From NCBI GenBank assembly GCA_031278135.1, contig JAITKY010000102.1:1-5108 (forward strand): DNA of 5,108 nt, given 5' to 3'. Each line of letters opens with the position of its first letter. Positions within the stretch are counted from its first letter, which is position 1. The stretch is from Prevotellaceae bacterium. GTDB lineage: Bacteria; Bacteroidota; Bacteroidia; Bacteroidales; UBA932. Position numbers and translations under genes: made by a program. Positions 1-5,108 of this stretch are shown here, one piece after another. The notes beneath the pieces were generated by a model. The model saw only the letters and a list, made by a program, of their open reading frames with translations. It searched no databases and was not told the DNA's origin.

Positions 1-239
1 TTTTTTTTTTCGAACCACTCCCCGAAATATAAAAAAGCGATTGAACAAACATTTATTAATCCTTAATTATTAGTTTCTTATATCCTGAAGCATTTCATAT
101 TTGATATCTAAAAAATCTTCCCAAATTGTTCAATTTGCCTGCGATTATTCTTGTTGATTTTTGCTTTTTGTCGTAGATTCGGAACTCTTCCCTGATGCAG
201 ATCCAATTGTCTGCGCTATATATATAAAATACAAAACTG

Positions 240-285
240 CTTGCGAGACAGGACTGATCAAAACAATAAAGTCCTGTCTTGCAGG
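240..285. repeat. Strong imperfect inverted repeat (15-bp stem, 16-nt loop)
   Basis: The left arm CTTGCGAGACAGGAC (240-254) pairs with the right arm GTCCTGTCTTGCAGG (271-285). As + strand RNA this gives 15 pairs including two G-U wobbles, around a 16-nt A-rich loop (255-270). It is the longest local stem I found in the window. Read on the minus strand it is followed by GCAGTTTTGTATTTT, which is T-rich but not a clean T tract, so it could be a distant or relaxed terminator for the AsmA-family gene more than 260 bp upstream. The long loop and poor tail make this uncertain. The right arm can also pair with 295-300, so two structures compete. The dispersed repeat begins exactly at the foot of this stem. 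Confidence 0.75.
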
Positions 286-318
286 GATGTACGACAAGAC
301 TCCCTTTTATCCATAGAT
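284..318 (+). repeat. Dispersed repeat, left copy (inverted relative to 4978-5021)
   Basis: Read on the + strand, this 35-bp stretch aligns with the minus-strand reading of 4978-5021. Shared blocks in order are GGGAT, GTACGACAA, TCCCTTTT and ATCCA[T/C]AGAT. By hand I count 32 of 35 positions identical, with two gaps: the right copy has 8 extra bases after GGGAT and one extra T in the T run. The match includes TTATCCATA (307-315), one base away from the TTATCCACA of the other copy. Sequence beyond it (319-360) continues with CACAG/ATCTGTG words but does not align with the other copy. The element does not code for anything I can see; it may belong to a genome-wide family of intergenic repeats. 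Confidence 0.7.
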
Positions 319-346
319 TACACACAGAAGTCCGAAATCTGTGAAT

Positions 347-372
347 ATCTGTGGATAAAAGGATCCACAGAT
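347..372. repeat. Perfect 10-bp hairpin containing TTATCCACA
   Basis: ATCTGTGGAT (347-356), loop AAAAGG (357-362) and ATCCACAGAT (363-372) form a perfect 10-bp stem with a 6-nt loop. An overlapping alternative is CCGAA-A-TCTGTG (332-343) with CACAGATTCGG (366-376), an 11-bp stem with one bulged A; the two cannot form at the same time. Neither strand has a T tract after the stem, so this is not an obvious terminator. Positions 350-358 read TTATCCACA on the minus strand, identical to the strong E. coli DnaA box. The word ATCTGTGGATAAAA occurs here and again at 4978-4991. Confidence 0.75.
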
Positions 373-442
373 TCGGTCATCCCTTTAAGTGTATTATTTT
401 CTAATGAACAAAAAAACTGAAAAATTATTTTTAATCCACTGA

Positions 443-539
443 TTATAAGAAATCTGATATTGCAAAAAACTCATGACAGTTCAAGATTCTATTATTTGAG
501 GTAAAAAACATTCTATTGAAAATCCTGAATTTCTTATAA
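443..539. repeat. Long-range 11-bp perfect inverted repeat before the AsmA-family stop
   Basis: TTATAAGAAAT at 443-453 is the exact reverse complement of ATTTCTTATAA at 529-539, with 75 bp between the arms. The right arm ends 13 bp from the stop codon of the AsmA-family gene (553-555). The arms are AT-rich, so the match may be chance, and no T-tract terminator follows either arm. Confidence 0.35.
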
Positions 540-552
540 CACATTGTAATTG

Positions 553-3500
553 TCAGTCGTTTATACTGTCGCGGTCCGGTGGTGTTTCTATTTTTGCGGT
601 ATCTGTTTCCAATAATGTTTTTATTGTATCTATTTCCGGCAGAGTTTGAATTGTATCTATTTCCAGCAGAGTTTGAATCGAATCATTAACAATATTGATT
701 ATCGGCGGGCGACGATCGAGTATTTCGGGCGCTTCGTTGAGTATATTGTCGATACTTTTTCGCAGTCCGTCGTGCAGTTGCTGACGCAGATTGACGACTG
801 AAGACATTAATGATTTTTCTTTTACCGGAGTTAGCAGATCTTCGTATTTCCGTGACACGATTCGGTAATGAATATCGTCGGGATTTCCCCAAAGATTCAG
901 TCCGATTTTTATCAGCGGGACAGGCCATTTCAATATGGATATGTGATATTGAAACGACATGTCGAGATTTTGAGTACCGCCTATTGCTGCGACATACCGG
1001 TCGATGGACAGGACGAACGGAAATACCAGGATTATGCCGTCTTCAAGCGCCATATCTACCGATATGCTGTCGATAATATTACGTTTTTTGTTTTTGAAAT
1101 ACAGTTTTTTTGCAATAGTCGAAAACATTGCGCCGTCGAGCAACACCATATTTTTGCCGTAGATGTAGCATGATGCAATGGTTCTGGGAATTATCAGGTT
1201 CGACAGTGAATCCAATTCTGTTACGGCAATGATATTACATTCGGCTTGTCCGTCGAACGAACGCATCATTGGCGTTAGCGAATCGAGTATCGGAATGGCA
1301 TTTATCAGTTCTTTGAGTTGAACGCTTTCCAGGTGAATATCCAGACCGGTGTATGCACCTTTGGTTGTTGGCGCTTTATAGACCATCGAAAAGTCCATGT
1401 TTCCGATGTCGGATTTTATTTGCAGATTTGGTATCTTGATAGAACGGTTACGGACAATGATTTTTCCGTTTGCTTGCGACATATTCAGTTTACTGTATTT
1501 CACCTTTTTCATTGAAGCATCCAGTTCCATGTCGATGTTGCGCGGCACAACAAACAAACCGAACACGCTGTCTGCCGGTCTGTTCGACTCTTCGACCAGC
1601 ACGATGTTGGAAATAGAATCCTGCTGTTCGTCCGGTTTCGAGGAATATACCGACCCGGTAGCCAATGCTCTGATGACTTCATTGCAATCCATCGAATCAA
1701 TTTTTGTGGAAATGGTTGCCTTTATTTGTCCGTTGTACAGCAATGCCCGGCGTATTCCTTCGATGTCGCCGTTCAGCGTCATGTCCGATTGTCCGGCTTT
1801 AAGACGGGCATATTGAATCGAAAGTTTATCGGGCGTAAACGTCGCCGAGAACCGGCTCAACCATGTACGTAACGGAAAATATGTAGTCATCATATGGATA
1901 TTTTCACCTGTAAATGACCCGGATATATCCCAATGTGAAAGGAATTGTTTTGTTCCGCCTTCCGACAGTCGAAATTCGACGGCGGACGTATTTCGGTTAG
2001 CGATAATCATCGAATCCATAAACGTTTTCCGGCGTATCGAATCTTCGACAGTAAATTGCCATTGCGGTCGCGTTTCGCGCTGATGCAGATTCAGCGACAA
2101 AACAGCGCTATCGACACGTCCGGCGAAGTCGGGCATACGTCCGCGAATACTGTCCAACGAAATGCGTGCAGTCCATTCCGGGTTCGAGGGGTCTTTTTCA
2201 AACGGCTCCAACTTCGCAAAAGCGGAAATTTTCGATGCCCTCAGCCGTATGGAATCGGAAGTAATCAACTGTAAATTATTCAGACGCGCGAATGCCGACA
2301 TTTCTGCGATTGTTGTGCTATCCTTCGGTTCTGAAGTATGGAATGCTGCAAACAGTTTTCCGGCTCGGAGCGACAGGTCTTCTTGCCACTTCAATTTCAC
2401 ACTGTCGATATCGATGCTGGCTCGCAACAGACTTGAAACTGCACGTCCGCGTATGCTGTCGGCGACGTTGCTGCCGAAACGGATTTTTGCCAACGGCGCA
2501 AACAGGTCGATCCCGATGTCAGGATAGTTGATTTTTACATTATTCACATCGATATTGCCTGATAGATTGACTTTTCCCAAGTTGGAAGCGAGGATGTCGG
2601 CTACAAAAAATTTTCCTTCCACGTTAGCCGCAACCGTTCCATTTGCCGTCGTCAGACTGTCGAGGAAAAACAGTCGTCCCAAAATTCCGAAATCGACGCC
2701 GACGTTAATTTTTGCATCCACAAAAGGGTTTACGAATATATTGTCGAACAGTCCCGACAGATGCAGTTGAGCAAACGAATTTTGCAGGTCAATATTTTTC
2801 ACGTTGATATACGAAGTCGTATTGTTCATCAAATCGATTTCGGCATTACAGTCGATTTCCATTTTTTCCATGAGCGGTGTTTGATATTGACGGTTTATTA
2901 TTGCACCGTTTTTCAGTTGTAGCGACACGGCACACGCAGGATACTGATTTTCGCCAAGATATCCGTTTATACTGCCGGAAAAATCGAGCGAACCCGGAAA
3001 ATCAAATTCACCCACATTTAAGACATGTTGAGGAATGGCGCTTACCAAATCGGCAAACGACGATGCGTGTAATTTGAAGTTTACGGCGACATCTGTTTTA
3101 TTATCAACCGTATCACGTTTCACTGTGCCATCGATATCAAAGTCCGCAAATCCAATCGACAGCGTCGAACGTTCGATATCGAAATGCCGGTACGACTTGT
3201 CGCTCAACAGATGCGTTTTGAGAGTGAACGGGAGTTTCGAAGTATAAGATTTCTCTTCATACAAGGTTGTAAGAGCCTTGATGTGTAATGATAAATCTAT
3301 GTCGGTCGGGTCGCCTTTTGCGCTCAGTCGCATACTGTCGGTGGCAACGAACAGTGATTGTTGACGGTCGTCATAAATGACGTTAGCATCGGCGACATAT
3401 ACTCTTTTGACGGTTATATCGGGCAATATCATTGTCGAATCGGTATCAGTGTTGTCGTCTTGAGGAAGGATGTCCCAATTGTACTTCCCTTCCGGACTAA

Positions 3501-3927
3501 CATACAGGTATATGACAGGACGCACTAACCGAGCATGATTGATTATCAAACGATTTTCGTTGTACAGAAGCAAAGGATTGAACGAAACCGAGCAATCGTT
3601 AAATGTCAATAACGTGTCTTGCGGGCAAGCGAAGACACTGTCGTTATGAGTGATAATGCTCCCATTTCGCAAACGAACGCCAAAATTCGGAAAAGTACTG
3701 TAGAATGTCAATTCCACCGACTCGCAGTTTAACTGAGCATTCATATAATTATTCGCATATCTCATTACAATCGGAGTGATGCGTTCAGGCGTGAATATTA
3801 TGTATATAGCCGCACTGATGGCAATTAATGTAAAAGAGAACAATCCGAATATAACCCAAAAAACGTATTTGAAAACTCTGCGGCTCTTACTCTTATTCTT
3901 TCTCAAAGATTCCTGTTGAATATCCAT
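553..3927 (-). CDS. AsmA-family inner-membrane-anchored periplasmic protein (1124 aa)
   Basis: The product begins with a basic segment (about residues 10-17, KNKSKSRR) and one hydrophobic helix (about 20-45), then runs for some 1000 residues of alternating beta-type sequence: an N-in, C-out protein anchored in the inner membrane with its bulk in the periplasm. Residues about 45-200 match the AsmA N-terminal pattern (FTPERI, then VELTFYSTFPNFGVRLRN, then SPEGKYNWDIL). Residues about 790-1025 resemble the conserved C-terminal AsmA block, ending near LWGNPDDIHYRI. Relatives (AsmA, TamB, YhdP, YdbH) form beta-groove bridges linked to phospholipid transport and outer-membrane integrity; that role here is inferred from family. 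Residues about 1025-1081 look helical, and the last 43 residues are 9-residue repeats. Met1 is chosen because it precedes the anchor; the leader is A-rich with no Shine-Dalgarno, normal for Bacteroidota. The gene lies downstream of the lipoprotein gene but is separated from it by a terminator. It appears complete. The size is usual for Bacteroidota AsmA proteins. The family call is firm, the exact substrate unknown. Confidence 0.9.
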   Translation of the reverse strand: MDIQQESLRKNKSKSRRVFKYVFWVIFGLFSFTLIAISAAIYIIFTPERITPIVMRYANNYMNAQLNCESVELTFYSTFPNFGVRLRNGSIITHNDSVFACPQDTLLTFNDCSVSFNPLLLYNENRLIINHARLVRPVIYLYVSPEGKYNWDILPQDDNTDTDSTMILPDITVKRVYVADANVIYDDRQQSLFVATDSMRLSAKGDPTDIDLSLHIKALTTLYEEKSYTSKLPFTLKTHLLSDKSYRHFDIERSTLSIGFADFDIDGTVKRDTVDNKTDVAVNFKLHASSFADLVSAIPQHVLNVGEFDFPGSLDFSGSINGYLGENQYPACAVSLQLKNGAIINRQYQTPLMEKMEIDCNAEIDLMNNTTSYINVKNIDLQNSFAQLHLSGLFDNIFVNPFVDAKINVGVDFGILGRLFFLDSLTTANGTVAANVEGKFFVADILASNLGKVNLSGNIDVNNVKINYPDIGIDLFAPLAKIRFGSNVADSIRGRAVSSLLRASIDIDSVKLKWQEDLSLRAGKLFAAFHTSEPKDSTTIAEMSAFARLNNLQLITSDSIRLRASKISAFAKLEPFEKDPSNPEWTARISLDSIRGRMPDFAGRVDSAVLSLNLHQRETRPQWQFTVEDSIRRKTFMDSMIIANRNTSAVEFRLSEGGTKQFLSHWDISGSFTGENIHMMTTYFPLRTWLSRFSATFTPDKLSIQYARLKAGQSDMTLNGDIEGIRRALLYNGQIKATISTKIDSMDCNEVIRALATGSVYSSKPDEQQDSISNIVLVEESNRPADSVFGLFVVPRNIDMELDASMKKVKYSKLNMSQANGKIIVRNRSIKIPNLQIKSDIGNMDFSMVYKAPTTKGAYTGLDIHLESVQLKELINAIPILDSLTPMMRSFDGQAECNIIAVTELDSLSNLIIPRTIASCYIYGKNMVLLDGAMFSTIAKKLYFKNKKRNIIDSISVDMALEDGIILVFPFVLSIDRYVAAIGGTQNLDMSFQYHISILKWPVPLIKIGLNLWGNPDDIHYRIVSRKYEDLLTPVKEKSLMSSVVNLRQQLHDGLRKSIDNILNEAPEILDRRPPIINIVNDSIQTLLEIDTIQTLPEIDTIKTLLETDTAKIETPPDRDSIND
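577..684 (-). repeat. Tandem 27-bp repeat encoding a 9-residue C-terminal tail repeat
   Basis: Four consecutive 27-bp units (658-684, 631-657, 604-630, 577-603) encode DSIQTLLEI, DTIQTLPEI, DTIKTLLET and DTAKIETPP, residues 1082-1117 of the AsmA-family protein. The first two units agree at 24 of 27 bases; the third agrees with the second at 19 of 27; the fourth is recognisable mainly from its protein sequence. This gradient suggests in-frame duplication with the first two units most recent. The period being a multiple of three means copy-number change would lengthen or shorten the tail without a frameshift. Confidence 0.8.
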
Positions 3928-3953
3928 GATTTTATTTTTTTTAATTCAAAGGG

Positions 3954-3961
3954 CAAAGTAA
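3954..3961 (-). promoter_or_regulatory. Candidate promoter -7 element for the AsmA-family gene
   Basis: On the minus strand this reads TTACTTTG, one base from the Bacteroidota -7 consensus TAnnTTTG, with 26 nt between it and the ATG. Because a terminator ends at 3988, a promoter for the downstream gene is expected in this 60-bp gap. No TTTG stands at the usual -33 spacing, and CTTTG occurs twice (3947-3951 and 3954-3958), so the exact element is uncertain. Confidence 0.3.
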
Positions 3962-3987
3962 GTCTGTCAATCCGTGTCATTTGTGCT

Positions 3988-4021
3988 AAAAAAAAGACGC
4001 TGAATGATTCACGTCCTTTTT
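3988..4021 (-). terminator. Intrinsic terminator after the NlpE/META lipoprotein gene
   Basis: On the minus strand GACG-TGAA, loop TCA, TTCA-(G)-CGTC (4015 down to 3996) forms an 8-bp stem with one bulged G, followed directly by eight T residues (3995-3988). This is a classic rho-independent terminator about 50 nt beyond the lipoprotein stop codon. The + strand side also has a short T5 run (4017-4021), so it could work in both directions, though there is no + strand gene to end. It implies that the AsmA-family gene is mainly transcribed from its own promoter. Confidence 0.8.
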
Positions 4022-4023
4022 CC

Positions 4024-4037
4024 TGCGTTTATACGCA
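4024..4037. repeat. Short hairpin TGCGT-TTAT-ACGCA in the lipoprotein 3' region
   Basis: A perfect 5-bp stem, TGCGT (4024-4028) with ACGCA (4033-4037), and a 4-nt loop. It sits between the terminator stem and the next hairpin, so the lipoprotein transcript would end with three stem-loops in a row. No T tract follows, so it is not a terminator by itself. Confidence 0.45.
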
Positions 4038-4041
4038 TAAG

Positions 4042-4057
4042 CCGCGTTCCCCCGCGG
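4042..4057. repeat. GC-only hairpin just after the lipoprotein stop codon
   Basis: CCGCG (4042-4046) pairs with CGCGG (4053-4057), an all-GC 5-bp stem with a 6-nt loop, 8 nt past the stop codon (4066-4068). In an otherwise AT-rich gap this GC patch stands out. On the transcript the loop reads GGGGAA. It may stabilise the 3' end of the mRNA or be a relic of a repeat. Confidence 0.45.
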
Positions 4058-4065
4058 TCCATCAT

Positions 4066-4803
4066 TTATTTAACTTCAAACTTTGCCAATGGTGTTGTCT
4101 GCCTGTACAGCGTTAAGATATTGTTAATTATGTCGTATCTGTCAACGGATTTTATCGCTTCGATCATTTGTTTTTCGATATCCATCCCAATACACATTTT
4201 TTGAGTGGAGACCAAATCAGATAAAACTATCCGTTGATGATTCGGCAACCGGTAATGTCCGGAGAAATCATTACAGTCACTGTTTCCGGAAACCCGGTTG
4301 TCGCTGTGGCTGAAAGTGATATAAGCCTTTTTCCCGTCGACAGGTTTTCCGGAAAGTTCTATCAGCGTCCAATGCTTATTAACAAGTTTACCGTCTACCT
4401 GAGCCAATATGTAATTATCTTTCAATACTCCGGTGATTTTCTTTCCGTTCATGTCCAACTGAATCAACAATCCGTCGCCCACAATGTAACGTGCCGGACG
4501 TTCGGTCAGATTTTCCAGAACAATAGTTGTTCCATTGCTTTCCCAGCGGAACGATCCCGAAAATTCATAGACAGCGTTTTCTTTACCCAAATATTCCTCT
4601 CTCAATTTATAGGTTTTGAAGGAATTCAACGTAATTGTTGTCTGAATCCCTGCACAATCGGCGCAAGGCATAATTCCTGTATAAATGCCGGGCCAGTCTA
4701 CGGACGTCTCTGTCGAAGATGATTTCGTATTTACTGTCGGTTTACAAGCGCTTATTCCAAATATAAAAACAATAGCGCATAACATACAAATATTCTTTCT
4801 CAT
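4066..4803 (-). CDS. NlpE-like plus META-domain envelope lipoprotein (245 aa)
   Basis: Residues 1-19 form a short signal peptide (MRKN, then a hydrophobic core) ending in a lipobox, G-I-S-A-C, so Cys20 should be the lipid-bearing first residue of the mature protein. K21-P22 follow, and no acidic surface-export signal of the Bacteroidota type is visible, so a periplasm-facing location is favoured (inference). Residues about 36-135 resemble the NlpE N-terminal domain: W-P-G-I-Y-T-G, then PCADCAGI with the family's CxxC (Cys47, Cys50), then the FSGSFRW and ITGVLKDN stretches. Residues about 140-245 resemble a META/HslJ domain: NKHWTLIELSGKPV, SGNSDCNDFSGHY (Cys177) and TQKMCIGMDIEKQMIEAI (Cys204). 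E. coli NlpE signals envelope stress through Cpx, and HslJ is linked to novobiocin resistance; whether either role applies here is unknown, as I see no cognate regulator in the window. The start is fixed by the signal peptide; the leader is AT-rich without a clear ribosome binding site. A good terminator follows. Confidence 0.88.
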   Translation of the reverse strand: MRKNICMLCAIVFIFGISACKPTVNTKSSSTETSVDWPGIYTGIMPCADCAGIQTTITLNSFKTYKLREEYLGKENAVYEFSGSFRWESNGTTIVLENLTERPARYIVGDGLLIQLDMNGKKITGVLKDNYILAQVDGKLVNKHWTLIELSGKPVDGKKAYITFSHSDNRVSGNSDCNDFSGHYRLPNHQRIVLSDLVSTQKMCIGMDIEKQMIEAIKSVDRYDIINNILTLYRQTTPLAKFEVK

Positions 4804-4816
4804 TTCAATTTAATAT

Positions 4817-4847
4817 CACAAGTAAATAAAACAAAAATTAGCACAAA
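4817..4847 (-). promoter_or_regulatory. Candidate Bacteroidota-type promoter for the lipoprotein gene
   Basis: On the minus strand TTTG (4847-4844) is followed after exactly 19 nt by TACTTGTG (4824-4817), five of six fixed positions of the -7 consensus TAnnTTTG. The -33/-7 spacing is right for the primary sigma factor of this phylum. The resulting leader would be very short, since only 13 nt separate the -7 element from the ATG. An alternative -7, TAATTTTTG (4840-4832), gives a longer leader but a poorer fit. Confidence 0.35.
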
Positions 4848-4915
4848 AAGTTCATCATCTCACTTTTAATTTTCAATCTTTATTTTTTTGCTAAATCTTT
4901 TTTGAGGCTTATGAA

Positions 4916-4940
4916 AACCGCAAGTCAACCGCAAGGGTTG
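4916..4940. repeat. Direct repeat AACCGCAAG with a small hairpin
   Basis: AACCGCAAG occurs at 4916-4924 and again at 4927-4935. The second copy lies in CAACC-GCAAG-GGTTG (4926-4940), a 5-bp stem with a 5-nt loop, followed by the GC-rich stretch CCGCCCCTAC (4941-4950). On the minus strand this lies about 80-105 nt beyond the mnmA-like stop codon and is followed by GGTTTTC, so it could contribute to ending that transcript, but the T run is poor. From memory, unchecked, words like GTAGGGGCGGCAACCC occur as intergenic repeats in several bacterial genomes. Confidence 0.45.
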
Positions 4941-4977
4941 CCGCCCCTACATTCTCATCGCTGCTGTTCCACGACAC

Positions 4978-5021
4978 ATCTGTGGATAAAAAGGGAATTT
5001 TGTCGTACACTCTGTAATCCC
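4978..5021 (-). repeat. Dispersed repeat, right copy (inverted relative to 284-318)
   Basis: Read on the minus strand it starts at the first base after the mnmA-like stop codon: GGGAT, then TACAGAGT (absent from the left copy), GTACGACAA, a short diverged stretch, TCCCTTTTT and ATCCACAGAT. It contains a perfect TTATCCACA (4989-4981). Also, ACGACA (4971-4976) and TGTCGT (5001-5006) form a 6-bp stem around the TTATCCACA motif. In the transcript of the mnmA-like gene this would be the first part of the 3' untranslated region. Confidence 0.7.
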
Positions 5022-5108
5022 TCAATCTATTACTCCCGAACCAATCAGTTCATTATCGAAATACCATGCGACGAATTGTCCGGCATTGATACTTCGTTGC
5101 GGTTTTTC
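5022..5108 (-). CDS. mnmA: C-terminal end of MnmA-like tRNA 2-thiouridylase (partial, cut by window edge)
   Basis: Twenty-eight codons and a TGA stop (5022-5024) are inside the window; the start lies beyond the right edge. The peptide includes RSINAGQFVAWY followed by DNELIGSGVI. The pattern PQRSI-x-x-GQF-x-x-x-Y, a short acidic turn, then G-S/G-GVI at the extreme C terminus matches my recollection of the C-terminal beta-barrel domain of Bacteroidota MnmA (TrmU). MnmA uses ATP and sulfur passed from a cysteine desulfurase to make 2-thiouridine at the wobble position 34 of tRNAs for Lys, Glu and Gln. The ATPase motif and catalytic cysteines lie outside the window, so the call rests on this tail alone. 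The gene is on the same strand as the two others but lies 218 bp upstream of the lipoprotein, so it is probably a separate transcription unit. Confidence 0.72.
   Translation of the reverse strand, partial: EKPQRSINAGQFVAWYFDNELIGSGVID

Larger units (their letters stand above)
1..552. other. Gene-free AT-rich intergenic region with hairpins and a repeat copy
   Basis: No reading frame here looks like a real gene. The longest (95-325, minus strand) would translate straight through the 240-285 hairpin and the dispersed repeat, is rich in Cys, Ile, Phe and Tyr as expected of translated non-coding AT-rich DNA, and resembles no family I know. The region splits into an AT-rich left part (1-235) starting with a T10 run, a structured part (236-376) with two strong hairpins and a repeat copy, and a second AT-rich part (377-552) that is the 3' flank of the AsmA-family gene. 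I see no clear intrinsic terminator for that gene: the best candidate is a 4-bp stem, AACT/AGTT on the minus strand near 469-482, followed by T residues, which is weak. A short minus-strand frame starting at an ATG at 50-52 stays open to the left edge (17 codons) but is too short to call. Confidence 0.7.

Noticed and set aside
1..30. End of a tRNA gene suggested by TTCGAACC near the left edge
   Set aside because: The flanking bases do not form a T-arm stem or acceptor stem, and no CCA end is present.
1..52. Minus-strand frame from an ATG at 50-52 open to the left edge, with AAGGA upstream
   Set aside because: Only 17 codons are visible, ending in a lysine run from the T10 tract. It could be the start of a real gene beyond the edge, but nothing here supports that.
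95..325. 76-codon open frame on the minus strand in the left intergenic region
   Set aside because: It runs through the 240-285 hairpin and the dispersed repeat, has no recognisable domain, and its composition is that of translated AT-rich non-coding DNA.
236..376. A replication origin based on DnaA-box-like motifs and AT-rich DNA
   Set aside because: Only one perfect box and one near match lie here, the other perfect box is 4.6 kb away, and all are part of a repeated element; no origin-linked genes are visible.
284..376. A CRISPR array suggested by repeated CTGTG/CACAG words
   Set aside because: The words are short, irregularly spaced and partly inverted; there are no regular repeat-spacer units and no cas genes.
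810..3247. Many + strand open frames of 60-140 codons opposite the AsmA-family gene
   Set aside because: They overlap each other and the well-supported minus-strand gene, have no family features, and are expected from its codon bias on the opposite strand.
4234..4722. 162-codon + strand open frame opposite the lipoprotein gene
   Set aside because: The minus-strand frame has a signal peptide, lipobox and two recognisable domains; the + strand frame shows none and is a shadow.

Overview
The window looks like a piece of a Bacteroidales-type (Bacteroidota) chromosome. The genes lack strong Shine-Dalgarno sequences and have A-rich leaders. The large gene is a Bacteroidota-style AsmA protein with a single N-terminal anchor. 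The lipoprotein pairs an NlpE-like domain with a META domain, and intergenic DNA is very AT-rich with diverged repeats. I cannot assign a genus.

All recognisable genes lie on the minus strand, so the reading order is from right to left. At the right edge are the last 28 codons of a gene resembling mnmA (tRNA U34 2-thiouridylase), ending at 5022. A 218-bp spacer follows (4804-5021) with a dispersed repeat copy, a small GC-rich hairpin patch and a candidate promoter. Next is a 245-residue lipoprotein (4066-4803), then three hairpins in a row, the last with a U8 tail and a good intrinsic terminator. After it comes a short promoter-sized gap and the 1124-residue AsmA-family protein (553-3927), whose C-terminal tail is made of 9-residue repeats. 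The remaining 552 bp (1-552) hold no supportable gene but contain strong hairpins and a second copy of the dispersed repeat in the opposite orientation.

Functionally, the two complete genes both belong to the cell envelope. The AsmA-like protein is expected to be an inner-membrane-anchored periplasmic protein of the TamB/YhdP/AsmA superfamily, linked to lipid transport and outer-membrane homeostasis. The lipoprotein is expected to sit in the periplasm or on a membrane leaflet and carries two possible cysteine pairs. The terminator between them suggests separate transcription, so a shared function is only an inference from neighbourhood. mnmA is a housekeeping gene and probably unrelated.

I found no convincing new multi-gene system. 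The most unusual material is non-coding: the inverted, diverged repeat pair that brackets the two-gene block, its TTATCCACA (DnaA-box-like) motifs, and two sets of mutually exclusive hairpins in 240-376.
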